Made by a program: the position numbers and the translations under genes. Positions 14,371 through 21,927 of a stretch of DNA of 25,819 nt are shown one piece after another. The stretch covers positions 1-25,819 of the forward strand of contig CBDUVZ010000033.1 in NCBI GenBank assembly GCA_965370805.1, written 5' to 3'. The notes under the pieces were generated by a model that saw only the letters and a program-made list of their open reading frames with translations, had not been told where the DNA came from and did not search any database. Position 1 is the stretch's first letter. Each line of letters starts with the position of its first letter. The DNA comes from CBDUVZ01 sp965370805 (GTDB taxonomy: Bacteria; Hydrothermota; Tepidihabitantia; Tepidihabitantales; Tepidihabitantaceae).

Positions 14371-15593
14371 CTCCGCAACCTTTCCCTGAGCCGCTCGGTT
14401 TTCTCCCAGGACAGCTTCAACAGGTCATTCCATGTGTAGCGGAGCTTGCCGTCCTCGAATGCGGCCATGCGCTCGGTGCAACAGTAGCAGGGATCGACCG
14501 CGGCCAGCGTCAACGCCGCATCCGCAATCGTACCGCCTACACAAGCCACCTTGTTGGAAGCAACATTCATGTAGCTCGGGGCCCTGATTTTGTGCCGCAG
14601 GGGCCGGTTCGAACCATCGGACCGCATGTAGTGGAATACCTCACCGCGCGGCGCTTCGGTCCGACCGCAACCTTCGCCTGGCGGAACCTGCTCAATCCGG
14701 GTCTCGATCGGTCCGTCCGGGATCTTGTCCAGGCACTGCCGGATTATCCTGACCGCCTCAATCATCTCGAGCAAGCGAACCTTGGCCTTGGCCAGCACGT
14801 CACCTTCCGGGACGCAGATAACGTCCCAGTCAACCAGGCCGTACGCGGCATGCGGCTCGTCACGACGCACGTCTCCGGGCAGGCCCGAAGCGCGCGAAGT
14901 CGGCCCGGTCGTCGCATAGGCAATCGCCTGTTCCCTGGTCAGGATACCGACTCCCTCAAGTCGCGCCCGCATGACCGGGTCGTCGAGGATCGCATTGGTC
15001 AACATCCGCACTTTCTTGTCGACCAGATCAATCGCGTCCCGAATCGGCTTGACCATGTCCGGCTTGAGGTCGTGCCTCACCCCGCCCGGCTTGTTCATCG
15101 CGTAGTGGTTGCGGTTGCCGACCAGCATCTCGAATACCTGCAGCACGTGCTCGCGATACTTCCACGCCCACATCCAGACCGTATTGTACCCGACGAAATG
15201 CCCGGCCAGACCAAGCCAGAGCAGGTGTGAGTGAATCCGTTCCAGTTCTTGCACGATGACGCGCAGGTACTTGGCCCGCTCCGGTATCTCGATATTGCAG
15301 ATGTCTTCGACCGCCATCACTGCGGCCATCGGATGCGAGTTCGAACAGATACCGCAGATGCGCTCGACCAGGAACGGCACCTGGTCGTAAGTCAGCTCGG
15401 GCGAAATGAACTCGTGGCCCCGGTGGTTGTAGCCGATGTTGATCTCGATGTCCACCACCTTCTCACCCTCGACCACGAGCTTGAAGAACTCCGGTTCTTC
15501 CTGCAGCGGGTGGTACGGACCAATCGGGACGATCCGCCGCTGCTTGCCGCCCGGGGCTGGACTAGCGCTCATGGTCTTCGCCTCGTCGTTCAT
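14367..15593 (-). CDS. group 4 [NiFe] hydrogenase large subunit (NuoD/MbhL-like)
   Basis: The catalytic subunit for proton reduction to H2 (or the reverse). Both nickel motifs are intact: Cys80 and Cys83 in ERICGICSNSH, and Cys369 and Cys372 in DPCYCCTER. That separates it from complex I NuoD and from the sulfur-reducing Mbs/Mbx relatives, which lack some of these cysteines. The 408-residue length and the IGPYHPLQEEPEFFKL opening match group 4 enzymes. The first ATG (15593) overlaps the previous gene by 32 bases with a GGAG site; an alternative ATG at 15572 has GAGG 8 bases upstream and an 11-base overlap, and is about equally likely. About 36 residues follow the last nickel cysteine. Confidence 0.93.
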   Translation of the reverse strand: MNDEAKTMSASPAPGGKQRRIVPIGPYHPLQEEPEFFKLVVEGEKVVDIEINIGYNHRGHEFISPELTYDQVPFLVERICGICSNSHPMAAVMAVEDICNIEIPERAKYLRVIVQELERIHSHLLWLGLAGHFVGYNTVWMWAWKYREHVLQVFEMLVGNRNHYAMNKPGGVRHDLKPDMVKPIRDAIDLVDKKVRMLTNAILDDPVMRARLEGVGILTREQAIAYATTGPTSRASGLPGDVRRDEPHAAYGLVDWDVICVPEGDVLAKAKVRLLEMIEAVRIIRQCLDKIPDGPIETRIEQVPPGEGCGRTEAPRGEVFHYMRSDGSNRPLRHKIRAPSYMNVASNKVACVGGTIADAALTLAAVDPCYCCTERMAAFEDGKLRYTWNDLLKLSWEKTERLRERLRR

Positions 15594-16014
15594 AGTCTCT
15601 CCGCAACGGTCGCTGCTCTGGGTCCCAATCCGTATCCGAAGTCAGCAACGGCTGCATGTCCGGATGGCCCGGGAAGTCGATACCAATCAACTCGTGCATC
15701 TCGCGCTCAATCCAGTCGGTCGCCGGATACCATGACGCCTGCGAGTCGATCCTGGGGTCGTCCTTCGGCGCGACCACCTTGAGCGTGTACATCCCACCGC
15801 TGACGTCGTCCGAGAAATGATACAGCACTTCGAAACCTTCGCGCGTGTCGATGCCGGTGCAGGTCGCGAGCCGCAGCCCGAGCTCCCGGTGCAGGTACTG
15901 TGCGGCTTCGATCAGCTTCTCGCGCGGAATCCTGACGTAGAGCCGGTCCTCGTTGTGCCGGAAGTAATCGGCATCCGGGAACCGCTCGCGCAGCTTTGTT
16001 TCAGCTTCTCTCAT
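15562..16014 (-). CDS. hydrogenase NuoC-like 30-kDa subunit (MbhK-like)
   Basis: A 150-residue protein of the complex I 30-kDa family, which lies against the large subunit on the cytoplasmic side. The family signature WIEREMHELIGIDFPGHPDMQPLLTSD is clear near residues 105-130, followed by WDPEQRPLRRDYE. I start it at the ATG at 16014, which overlaps the NuoB-like stop as ATGA; the longer open frame to 16185 only reads antisense-like shadow of the neighbouring gene in another frame. It overlaps the large-subunit start. Confidence 0.92.
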   Translation of the reverse strand: MREAETKLRERFPDADYFRHNEDRLYVRIPREKLIEAAQYLHRELGLRLATCTGIDTREGFEVLYHFSDDVSGGMYTLKVVAPKDDPRIDSQASWYPATDWIEREMHELIGIDFPGHPDMQPLLTSDTDWDPEQRPLRRDYERRGEDHER

Positions 16015-16427
16015 AGTTTGCTCAATGCTTTGACCACGCCCAGAATCATCGCCTCGGGCTTTGGCGGGCAGCCCGGAATGTAGACGTCGACCGGCAGGTA
16101 TTTGTCGAAAGGCCCGACGACGTTGTATGAGTGTCGGAAGATATGCGTGTTGGATGTACAAGTGCCGACACAGATGACCAGGCACGGCTTTGACGTCTGC
16201 TCGTACACCTCCATCACCCGGGGCAGATTCTTGCGGTTCAGCACACCCGTCACCAGGAGCGCATCCGCGTGTCGCGGTGACCCGACCAGCACGATCCCGA
16301 ATCGTTCCACGTCATAACGCGGGGTCAGCAGTTCCAGTATCTCGATATCGCAGTTGTTACAGGGAGCCGCCGCCAAGTGGTACACCCATGGTGACTTCTT
16401 CAGGCCCCACAGTCCGAGTTTGCTCAT
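16011..16427 (-). CDS. hydrogenase small subunit (NuoB/MbhJ-like)
   Basis: A 138-residue NuoB-type subunit holding the [4Fe-4S] cluster nearest the NiFe centre. Likely ligands are Cys23 and Cys26 (APCNNCDIEIL), Cys90 (ICVGTCTSN) and Cys120 (YIPGCPPKPEAM). It is short, as in Ech and Mbh small subunits, without the longer extensions of uptake hydrogenases and with no signal peptide, so it is cytoplasmic and membrane-attached. Six bases separate it from the NuoH-like gene. Confidence 0.94.
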   Translation of the reverse strand: MSKLGLWGLKKSPWVYHLAAAPCNNCDIEILELLTPRYDVERFGIVLVGSPRHADALLVTGVLNRKNLPRVMEVYEQTSKPCLVICVGTCTSNTHIFRHSYNVVGPFDKYLPVDVYIPGCPPKPEAMILGVVKALSKL

Positions 16428-16433
16428 ATGTCT

Positions 16434-17363
16434 CTATAGCCTCGCAAACGCCAGTAGCACCGCGACAACGCCCAGGCTGCCCAGACCGAACCAGAAGAAC
16501 CTGAGCGCCTGGTCAATCCGCAGTCGCGGGTTCGTGTTCTTGATCAGCACTACCAGGACGATAATCAACAGAAACTTGAGAATCGCCCACCAGTCCCCGA
16601 ACCCGCCCCAGTAAAGCGTAATCAGAAACAGCGGCAGCACAACCATCATCATCGCCCGGGTAATCTTGAACATCGCCAGGGCCATGCCCGAATACTCGGC
16701 GTACACGCCGGTCATGATCTCCTGCTCCGCCTCGGCGGCATCGAACGGCACGACGCCAAGCTTGGCCTGAATCACCAGCAGGACGATAATGGCCCCAATC
16801 ACGCCCGATACCGAGTACAGGAACGGACCTCCTGCCTGTTGGGCCAGAACCAGGTCGCCGATTCTGATTGAGCCGCCGGACTTGATAATCGGTACCACCA
16901 ATGCCAGGAGAAACGGCAACTCGTAGCCAAGGTAGAGCATCATCTCCCGCGACGCGCCCACCGCGGAAAGTGGATTGCGGCTGGCTGAAGCACCGACAAT
17001 CAGCGCCAAGGGCGGCAGGGCGAAGAGGTAGACCAGCACTATCAGGTCACCCACAAAGGAACCTTGCGGGTTGAAGTTCGCGTAGAACAACAGTACCGAA
17101 ACCAGACACATTGAAACCAGTCCCAGCATCGGCGCGAACAGGAAAAGCGCTTTGGAAGCACCGGCAGGCACAATCGTCTGCTTGATTGTCAGTTTCAACA
17201 TGTCCGCGAACGGCTGGAAGAACGGCGGTCCTTTGCGGTACTGGACCCGGGCCGAAACCAGCCGGTCGACCCAGGTCAGGACCAGCCCGACCACGACCGT
17301 GAACAGGAACCCGGGGAAGATCAGGAAGGCCAACGCCAACTGCCAGCCGGTCCAGCCGATCAT
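16434..17363 (-). CDS. hydrogenase membrane anchor (NuoH/MbhM-like)
   Basis: A 309-residue membrane protein of the NuoH/EchB family with about eight helices; it links the hydrophilic arm to the ion-pumping membrane arm. The motif WVDRLVSARVQYRKGPPFFQPFADMLKL (about residues 31-58) and the charged loop FDAAEAEQEIMTGVYAEYSGMALAMFK match the regions lining the quinone-cavity equivalent in complex I. The start overlaps the ferredoxin stop as ATGA. The 309-residue length fits the hydrogenase branch. Confidence 0.93.
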   Translation of the reverse strand: MIGWTGWQLALAFLIFPGFLFTVVVGLVLTWVDRLVSARVQYRKGPPFFQPFADMLKLTIKQTIVPAGASKALFLFAPMLGLVSMCLVSVLLFYANFNPQGSFVGDLIVLVYLFALPPLALIVGASASRNPLSAVGASREMMLYLGYELPFLLALVVPIIKSGGSIRIGDLVLAQQAGGPFLYSVSGVIGAIIVLLVIQAKLGVVPFDAAEAEQEIMTGVYAEYSGMALAMFKITRAMMMVVLPLFLITLYWGGFGDWWAILKFLLIIVLVVLIKNTNPRLRIDQALRFFWFGLGSLGVVAVLLAFARL

Positions 17364-17827
17364 GGCCGCCTCCGGTGCGGAAACCGGGCCGCGAACCCGA
17401 CCCCGGTTTTCTTCTCATCCAGTTCCGATTCCTCAACGAACTGCAGAGCCCCGGTCGGACAGGTCGCCGCGCAGCGCGGGCCGTCCTCGCGGTCATCACA
17501 CAGGGTGCATTTCTGCGACGTGCTGCGCAGCAGGTACGTGTCCATCACTCCGAACGGGCACGCCAGCACGCACGACCTGCATCCCACGCAGTGGAAGCTC
17601 GACCGTGACACGATGCCGGTCTCCGGGTCCTTGCGGATGACGTCAAACGGGCACGCGGCCACGCACAGCGGCTCTTCGCAGTGACGACAGGAGAGCGGCA
17701 CGTACACCTGGGCCGCAAGCTCGCCGTACCGGACCCGGGCCTCACCCTTGTACCGGCTCCGGCATGCCGCTTCGCACGACCGGCAACCAATGCAGTAGTC
17801 CATCCGCAGCACAAGTCGTTTCGCCAT
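17360..17827 (-). CDS. four-[4Fe-4S] ferredoxin-like electron transfer subunit (HycB/FdhB-like)
   Basis: A 155-residue iron-sulfur protein with 16 cysteines in four cluster groups: Cys12/15/18/22, Cys47/50/55/59, Cys80/83/86/90 and Cys107/110/119/123. This is the HycB/DmsB/FdhB arrangement that carries electrons between a molybdopterin subunit and its partner enzyme. The start is the ATG at 17827, one base after the stop of the molybdopterin-like gene; a longer frame to 17890 adds an Arg-rich, shadow-like tail. It probably connects the soluble input arm to the membrane hydrogenase. Confidence 0.92.
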   Translation of the reverse strand: MAKRLVLRMDYCIGCRSCEAACRSRYKGEARVRYGELAAQVYVPLSCRHCEEPLCVAACPFDVIRKDPETGIVSRSSFHCVGCRSCVLACPFGVMDTYLLRSTSQKCTLCDDREDGPRCAATCPTGALQFVEESELDEKKTGVGFAARFPHRRRP

Positions 17828-17828
17828 G

Positions 17829-19457
17829 TCAGCTCGGTCGATACTCGGTCGGCGGCTGCACGATGCCGGCCGCCTTCGCAATCTTGACATTCACCGGCTG
17901 GACCGTAACGTCGCCCGTGACCTCGTCGGTCCCGAGCGGGAACAGGGTCCGGTTCCGGTGCACGTTGGTGCCGACCATGACCGCGCCCGCCGGCACCGCG
18001 TCGGTCACGTGGACCTTGAATTCCAGCTCCGCAACCGGGCTTGCGATACTCAGGACCGCGCTGTCGTCGACGCCGAGCTTCGCCGCGTCCGCGGGGTTGA
18101 CCGCGACTCGGTCTTCCGGGTCATGGAACCCGCGCAGCCCGATTGCTTTCTTCTCACCCATCAACAGCCACTCACCGTCGCTGCGGGTCATGCCAGCGGC
18201 CCGGCCGGCCATCTCGACCACCACGGCCGGCGCGTGTGGCTTCGGTGCCTGAAGCTGTGCCTCACTTGCATTGCCGAACAACTCGATTACCCGCGCGAAA
18301 TCCCGAGTCCCGCTGTATGGCTCGGCGACCGGCTCGCGCTTGACCGGACCCCAGTAGGAAATGCCGGACGACGCCTTCTCCAGTTCCGCGGTCACCGGGA
18401 ACATGAGGCCCGGGACCGGGGGGTCGGGAATGAATATCGCGGTCGCCACCCGGTATTCGACCCGGTCCAGTTCGGGCATCAGGCCGCCGTAACTGTACGG
18501 GAACAGACCGCCGGTCCAGAACAGCAGCCGGATCCGGCCATCGGCAATCGCGGCACGCAGTTCGGCGAACGACGCGAGTCCCTGCGGCAGCCCGGTCTCA
18601 CGGAACCCGACGAACGGCTTGCCGGACTTGACCGCCACCAGTTGGGACCCCAGGCTGTGCAGCAGCGGGTGGAACACGCGCCCGGTATGGGCTGCGCTGC
18701 CCACGAACCCCGGCACCTCGGGCGAAAGCATCGCGGCCGCGGCCGCCAGTTGCCCGCGTTCGACGCCGGCAACCTTACACATCCGGTCAACGTCCACCCC
18801 GGCGAGTGAGCCGTCAATCATGGCCGCGAGCGCCACCAGGGCGAACGGCTCGGTGCCCGGAGCCACCTGGATGAATGAGTGTGCGAACCCGGACTGCCGG
18901 GTCTTGATCGAGTCGATCACCACCAGCCGGTTCTTACGGTTCGCGTAGCGCGCGTTCAACATACGCCCGACCGCAACCGGTGACGTGTTGAACACGTCGC
19001 CGACCAGCAGCATCGACTCCGCGTTCTCGACCTGTTCCAGAGTCGCGTCCTGCACGCCTTCGACCCGGGCCTCAAAGCTGTTCTCCGGTTCGACGTGACC
19101 GCACGCCAGGTTCTTCGTGCCCAGTTCCAGGGCCAGGCCGTGCATCCGCCTGACTTCGCTCATACTCCGTCCCCGGCTGTAGACCAGTGCCATCTCGGCG
19201 GGCTTGACCGCGGCCTTCCAACCCCGGGCCAGGCTGTTCGCTTCGTCCCAGGAAATCGGCCTGCCGTCGAGCAGCGGGTAGGCGAGCCGCTTCGGGTGGT
19301 CGATGACGATGCTCGCGCTGTTGCCGCGCGGGCACAGCTTGCCGGCATTGACCGGCCCGTCGGCCGGGTACTCCATCCGGTACTGATACCCGTCGAACAC
19401 CACGCCCGAAGTGCAGCCGTTGAGGCAGAACGGGCAGATGGTCTTCTTGATCTCCAT
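17829..19457 (-). CDS. molybdopterin-oxidoreductase-like subunit lacking the usual Mo-ligand Cys/Sec
   Basis: A 542-residue protein of the FdhF/NarG superfamily. An N-terminal [4Fe-4S] site is intact (Cys8-x2-Cys11-x3-Cys15-x26-Cys42 in CPFCLNGC and LCPRG), and the C-terminal molybdopterin dinucleotide-binding-like domain is recognisable (about 425-530, NPADAAKLGVDDSAVLSI). It is shorter than FdhF (715 residues). Where formate dehydrogenases read GTNNxxCCARV(U/C)HGP, this one reads GTKNLACGHVEPEN, so Glu123 (codon GAA, 19089-19091) or Pro124 is in the metal-ligand place; I read the codons directly and there is no TGA. It may be a NuoG-like electron-transfer scaffold or an enzyme for another substrate. 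Gaps are 3 bases upstream and 1 base downstream. Confidence 0.88.
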   Translation of the reverse strand: MEIKKTICPFCLNGCTSGVVFDGYQYRMEYPADGPVNAGKLCPRGNSASIVIDHPKRLAYPLLDGRPISWDEANSLARGWKAAVKPAEMALVYSRGRSMSEVRRMHGLALELGTKNLACGHVEPENSFEARVEGVQDATLEQVENAESMLLVGDVFNTSPVAVGRMLNARYANRKNRLVVIDSIKTRQSGFAHSFIQVAPGTEPFALVALAAMIDGSLAGVDVDRMCKVAGVERGQLAAAAAMLSPEVPGFVGSAAHTGRVFHPLLHSLGSQLVAVKSGKPFVGFRETGLPQGLASFAELRAAIADGRIRLLFWTGGLFPYSYGGLMPELDRVEYRVATAIFIPDPPVPGLMFPVTAELEKASSGISYWGPVKREPVAEPYSGTRDFARVIELFGNASEAQLQAPKPHAPAVVVEMAGRAAGMTRSDGEWLLMGEKKAIGLRGFHDPEDRVAVNPADAAKLGVDDSAVLSIASPVAELEFKVHVTDAVPAGAVMVGTNVHRNRTLFPLGTDEVTGDVTVQPVNVKIAKAAGIVQPPTEYRPS

Positions 19458-19460
19458 GAC

Positions 19461-20276
19461 TTAGACGAACGGGTCCGGGAGGTCCTTGATCTGGTCCCAG
19501 GTGAATACCGGGCCGTCCTTGCACGAGAAGAACGGTCCGAACTTGCAGTGTCCGCACTGCCCGAGGCCGCACGACATGTTCGTCTCCATCGACAGGTAGA
19601 TGTTCTCGCCCTTGAACCCGACGTCGAGCAGCTTCATGTTGACGAACTTCATCATGATCGGCGGCCCGCACACGACCGCGATACTGGTCCCCGGGTCGCA
19701 CGGTATCTCGTCCATCAGACAGGTAACGACGCCGACCTTGCGAATCCACTTCTTGTCGGTCACGTCGACCGACAGGTCCACGTCCACTTTGTCCATCTGC
19801 TCCCATCCGGGAAGCAGGTACTTGTAGACGATGTCCGCGGACGTGCGCGCGCCGTAGCGCAGGAACACCCGCTTGTACTTGTCGATCTCGTGGGTCAGGG
19901 CCAGGAACAAGGCCCGGAGCGGGGCGAGCCCGACGCCGCCGCCCACGATGTAGATATCCCTGCCCTCGAACTTCTCGAGCGGATACCGCTTGCCGTACGG
20001 CCCGCGGATTCCGACCTTGTCGCCAACCTTCATGTCGAACAGCGCCCCGGTCGCGCGGCCGACCTTCATGATCGTCATCTCAATCGTGTCCCGCTTGAAC
20101 TGCGACGACGACGGCGTGAACGGCGCTTCGCCGAACCCGGGCATGGTCAGCTCGATGAACTGGCCGGCCTGGAACGGAACCTCCTGCTCGGGCTTCAACT
20201 CGAACGTGCGGATGTTCGGAGTCTCGTCAATCGTCTTGAGGATTTCCGCGCTGATCGGCTGGAAGATATTGCCCAT
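19461..20276 (-). CDS. FAD/NAD(P)-binding oxidoreductase, sulfhydrogenase gamma-subunit type (HydG-like)
   Basis: A 271-residue ferredoxin-NADP reductase-type flavoprotein. It has a beta-barrel FAD domain (about 1-110, with PFTPSSS and IRGPYGKRYP), an NAD(P) domain beginning IYIVGGGVGLAPLRAL, a CGPPIMM nicotinamide-site motif, and a C-terminal [2Fe-2S] site with Cys236, Cys241, Cys244 and Cys252 (MSCGLGQCGHCKFGPFFSCKDGP). This layout matches HydG/HyhG of Pyrococcus sulfhydrogenases and related pyrK-like proteins. It should exchange electrons between NAD(P)H and the iron-sulfur subunits encoded beside it. Cytoplasmic. A 3-base gap separates it from each neighbour. Confidence 0.93.
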   Translation of the reverse strand: MGNIFQPISAEILKTIDETPNIRTFELKPEQEVPFQAGQFIELTMPGFGEAPFTPSSSQFKRDTIEMTIMKVGRATGALFDMKVGDKVGIRGPYGKRYPLEKFEGRDIYIVGGGVGLAPLRALFLALTHEIDKYKRVFLRYGARTSADIVYKYLLPGWEQMDKVDVDLSVDVTDKKWIRKVGVVTCLMDEIPCDPGTSIAVVCGPPIMMKFVNMKLLDVGFKGENIYLSMETNMSCGLGQCGHCKFGPFFSCKDGPVFTWDQIKDLPDPFV

Positions 20277-20279
20277 GCG

Positions 20280-21368
20280 CTACGCTTCCGGCTCTTGGCG
20301 GCCTTGGCGCTCTTGGCGGTTTCCGCACACGTCGAGCAGCACCTTGCGGACGTCAATCTTGCCCATGCAGGCCGCGGTGCACCGGCCGCAGCCCGTACAC
20401 GCGTACATCCCCTGCCAGGTCTTGAAATGGCTGAACTTGCAGAAGAACCGGTTGTAGAACCGCTTGACGAACTCGCTGCGGGGGTTCGCGCCGCCGCCGA
20501 CCCGGGCATAGGCCGCGACATAGCACGCATCCCACACCTTGGTCCGCTCCATGCCCTGCTCCTTCGCTTTATCGTAGAGCAAATAGCAGTAGCAGGTCGG
20601 GCACGCCATCAGGCAGGCATAGCACTCGACGCAGTCCGCCGCATGCTTGGCCCAGAACGCGTGGTCCTCGCTGCGCTTCGCAACCCGGTCCGGCAGGTCC
20701 GCGACGAACGGATTCGGGTTGATTTCCTTGAGCTTTGCGTCGGCCTGCCTGCGCCTGTCGGCCCGGGCCGCCTTCTGCGCCTCGGTCGCCTCGACCGTGG
20801 CCGCGCTCACAAGCAACTGCGCCCCGGCCTCGGTTATAGCCTCAAGCAGCCATCCGCCCTTGACCACGGAAAGCACCACATCCGACCCGGCCTGCTTGTC
20901 GTCGGCTGCGTACGGGTGATTCCCGACCAGGTTACAGAAACAGGTATCCGCCGGCTCCGGGCAGTCAGCGGTGACAATCAGCGTGTTCTTCCGCCGCTGC
21001 TCGTAGAACTCATCCTTGAACTCGCCTTCGAGGAACATCTTCCGGTGCACCTCCAGGGCCGCGACGTCGCACGCCTTGGCCCCGAACAGGATCCGCGGCT
21101 CCGCGTCACCGACTGCCATCTTCTCCGGGAAAGAAGCAACCCGCTCGCGCGGGCTGAAAAAGAAGCTTTTGACGGGCTCGCTCGCACGGATGCGCTCGAG
21201 CCCCCAGTCCGGTCCTTCGGCATCCGCCTCCAGGTCGTCTGCGACCAACCGCCGCCAGTGGACTCCGTCTTCAATCACCGTCGGGAAAAACACCCCCGCC
21301 CGTGCAATCAGGGCGGACAGCCACTGATTGCGCCCGGACTGTGAGAGAAAGAGTACTCTCGCTTTCAC
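20280..21368 (-). CDS. 4Fe-4S dicluster protein, sulfhydrogenase beta-subunit type (HydB-like)
   Basis: First gene of the operon, 362 residues, GTG start. The N-terminal two thirds match the HydB/AsrA-type fold (FGAKACDVAALEVHRKMF, ADCPEPADTCFCNLVG), and the C-terminus carries two [4Fe-4S] motifs: Cys246/249/252/256 (CVECYACLMAC) and Cys324/327/330/334 (CTGCGRCTAAC). It pairs with the HydG-like flavoprotein to move electrons from NAD(P)H. No ribosome site precedes the GTG; a promoter ends 10 bases upstream. The last 14 residues (GNRQERQGRQEPEA) are encoded by a copy of the AACCGCCAAGAGCGCCAAGG intergenic repeat, which is unusual. Confidence 0.92.
   Translation of the reverse strand: MKARVLFLSQSGRNQWLSALIARAGVFFPTVIEDGVHWRRLVADDLEADAEGPDWGLERIRASEPVKSFFFSPRERVASFPEKMAVGDAEPRILFGAKACDVAALEVHRKMFLEGEFKDEFYEQRRKNTLIVTADCPEPADTCFCNLVGNHPYAADDKQAGSDVVLSVVKGGWLLEAITEAGAQLLVSAATVEATEAQKAARADRRRQADAKLKEINPNPFVADLPDRVAKRSEDHAFWAKHAADCVECYACLMACPTCYCYLLYDKAKEQGMERTKVWDACYVAAYARVGGGANPRSEFVKRFYNRFFCKFSHFKTWQGMYACTGCGRCTAACMGKIDVRKVLLDVCGNRQERQGRQEPEA
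20283..20322. repeat. intergenic repeat word inside the 3' end of a coding sequence
   Basis: CTTGGCGGCCTTGGCGCTCTTGGCGGTTT, the same word as at 22923-22950 and (reverse) 24713-24740, here lies inside the hydB-like reading frame and supplies its last codons and region of stop. Confidence 0.8.
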
Positions 21369-21378
21369 TTGGACGCTG

Positions 21379-21406
21379 AAATTACAGAAGCCAATCCGGA
21401 TGTCAA
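21379..21406 (-). promoter_or_regulatory. promoter of the 18-gene hydrogenase operon
   Basis: On the - strand: TTGACA (21406-21401), 16-base spacer, TAATTT (21384-21379), then only 10 bases to the GTG at 21368. The -35 box is perfect; the -10 is fair. The expected transcription start falls about 3-5 bases before the GTG, giving an almost leaderless mRNA with no ribosome site. Confidence 0.65.
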
Positions 21407-21479
21407 GAGAAAAAACCGCCCAGCAGGGACAACCCGAATCCCATGCCGACTGCTTGTCGAATCACGTTCATCCTTCTGC

Positions 21480-21507
21480 TTGACCCGCCCGGATTCCGGC
21501 CCACAAT
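21480..21507 (+). promoter_or_regulatory. promoter of the YfiM-like gene
   Basis: TTGACC (21480-21485), 16-base spacer, CACAAT (21502-21507), then 6 bases to the ATG. Same geometry as the promoters at 22978 and 25702. The 145-base gap 21369-21513 thus holds two divergent promoters. Confidence 0.5.
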
Positions 21508-21513
21508 TGTATC

Positions 21514-21918
21514 ATGTTCCTGCTGCTGTTCGCCCTGGTCACCGTCCAGACCCCGCGCCTCGCGCCGTTTCCTGCTCGCGCGGTCGAAGCCGAGCCGCAG
21601 ACATTGCCGGACTCCATCTTCCTTCCGCCGGCCCGCCGCGTCGACCCGGACCGCTGGCTGGCGATGGACAAATTCTGGCACTTCTCGGCCAGCTTCGCCA
21701 CGGTCGGCGCCGGGTATCACCTCGGCGCGAACCGGCTCGGCCTCGACCACGCACCCGCAACCGGCATCGCCCTCGGGGGCACTTTCGCGCTCGGCCTGAC
21801 CAAAGAGTTCCACGACCTGGCCGGACCTTCAAACCTCTTCTCCTGGAAAGACCTCACTGCCGACCTGCTCGGCATCGGCACCGGCTACCTGGTCTTCGTT
21901 CACGACTGGAACCGGTAG
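21514..21918 (+). CDS. YfiM/DUF2279-like periplasmic protein
   Basis: A 134-residue protein with an N-terminal hydrophobic segment (MFLLLFALVTVQT), probably a signal peptide, ending near an Ala-rich site (ARAVEA). The rest fits the DUF2279/YfiM pattern: MDKFWHFSASFATVGAGYH, then ALGLTKEFHDL and FSWKDLTADLLGIGTGYLV, with paired His, Glu and Asp residues in short membrane-associated helices. The function of the family is not established. There is no ribosome site before the ATG; the promoter lies right next to it. It is followed after 9 bases by the acetyltransferase gene, so the two form an operon. Confidence 0.8.
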   Translation: MFLLLFALVTVQTPRLAPFPARAVEAEPQTLPDSIFLPPARRVDPDRWLAMDKFWHFSASFATVGAGYHLGANRLGLDHAPATGIALGGTFALGLTKEFHDLAGPSNLFSWKDLTADLLGIGTGYLVFVHDWNR

Positions 21919-21927
21919 GAGAACGTA

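Noticed and set aside
14367..17363. respiratory complex I (nuo) core or sulfur-reducing Mbs/Mbx
   Set aside because: The large subunit keeps all four nickel cysteines and both flanking motifs, which those relatives lack in whole or part.
19089..19103. selenocysteine at the molybdenum-ligand position
   Set aside because: The codons read TGC GGT CAC GTC GAA on the - strand; there is no in-frame TGA and no need for a SECIS element.
19095..21344. 749-residue + strand open frame opposite hydB-hydG-Mo-like genes
   Set aside because: It is an antisense shadow of three well supported genes in GC-rich DNA; the Arg/Leu/Asp/His-rich translation has no recognisable domain.
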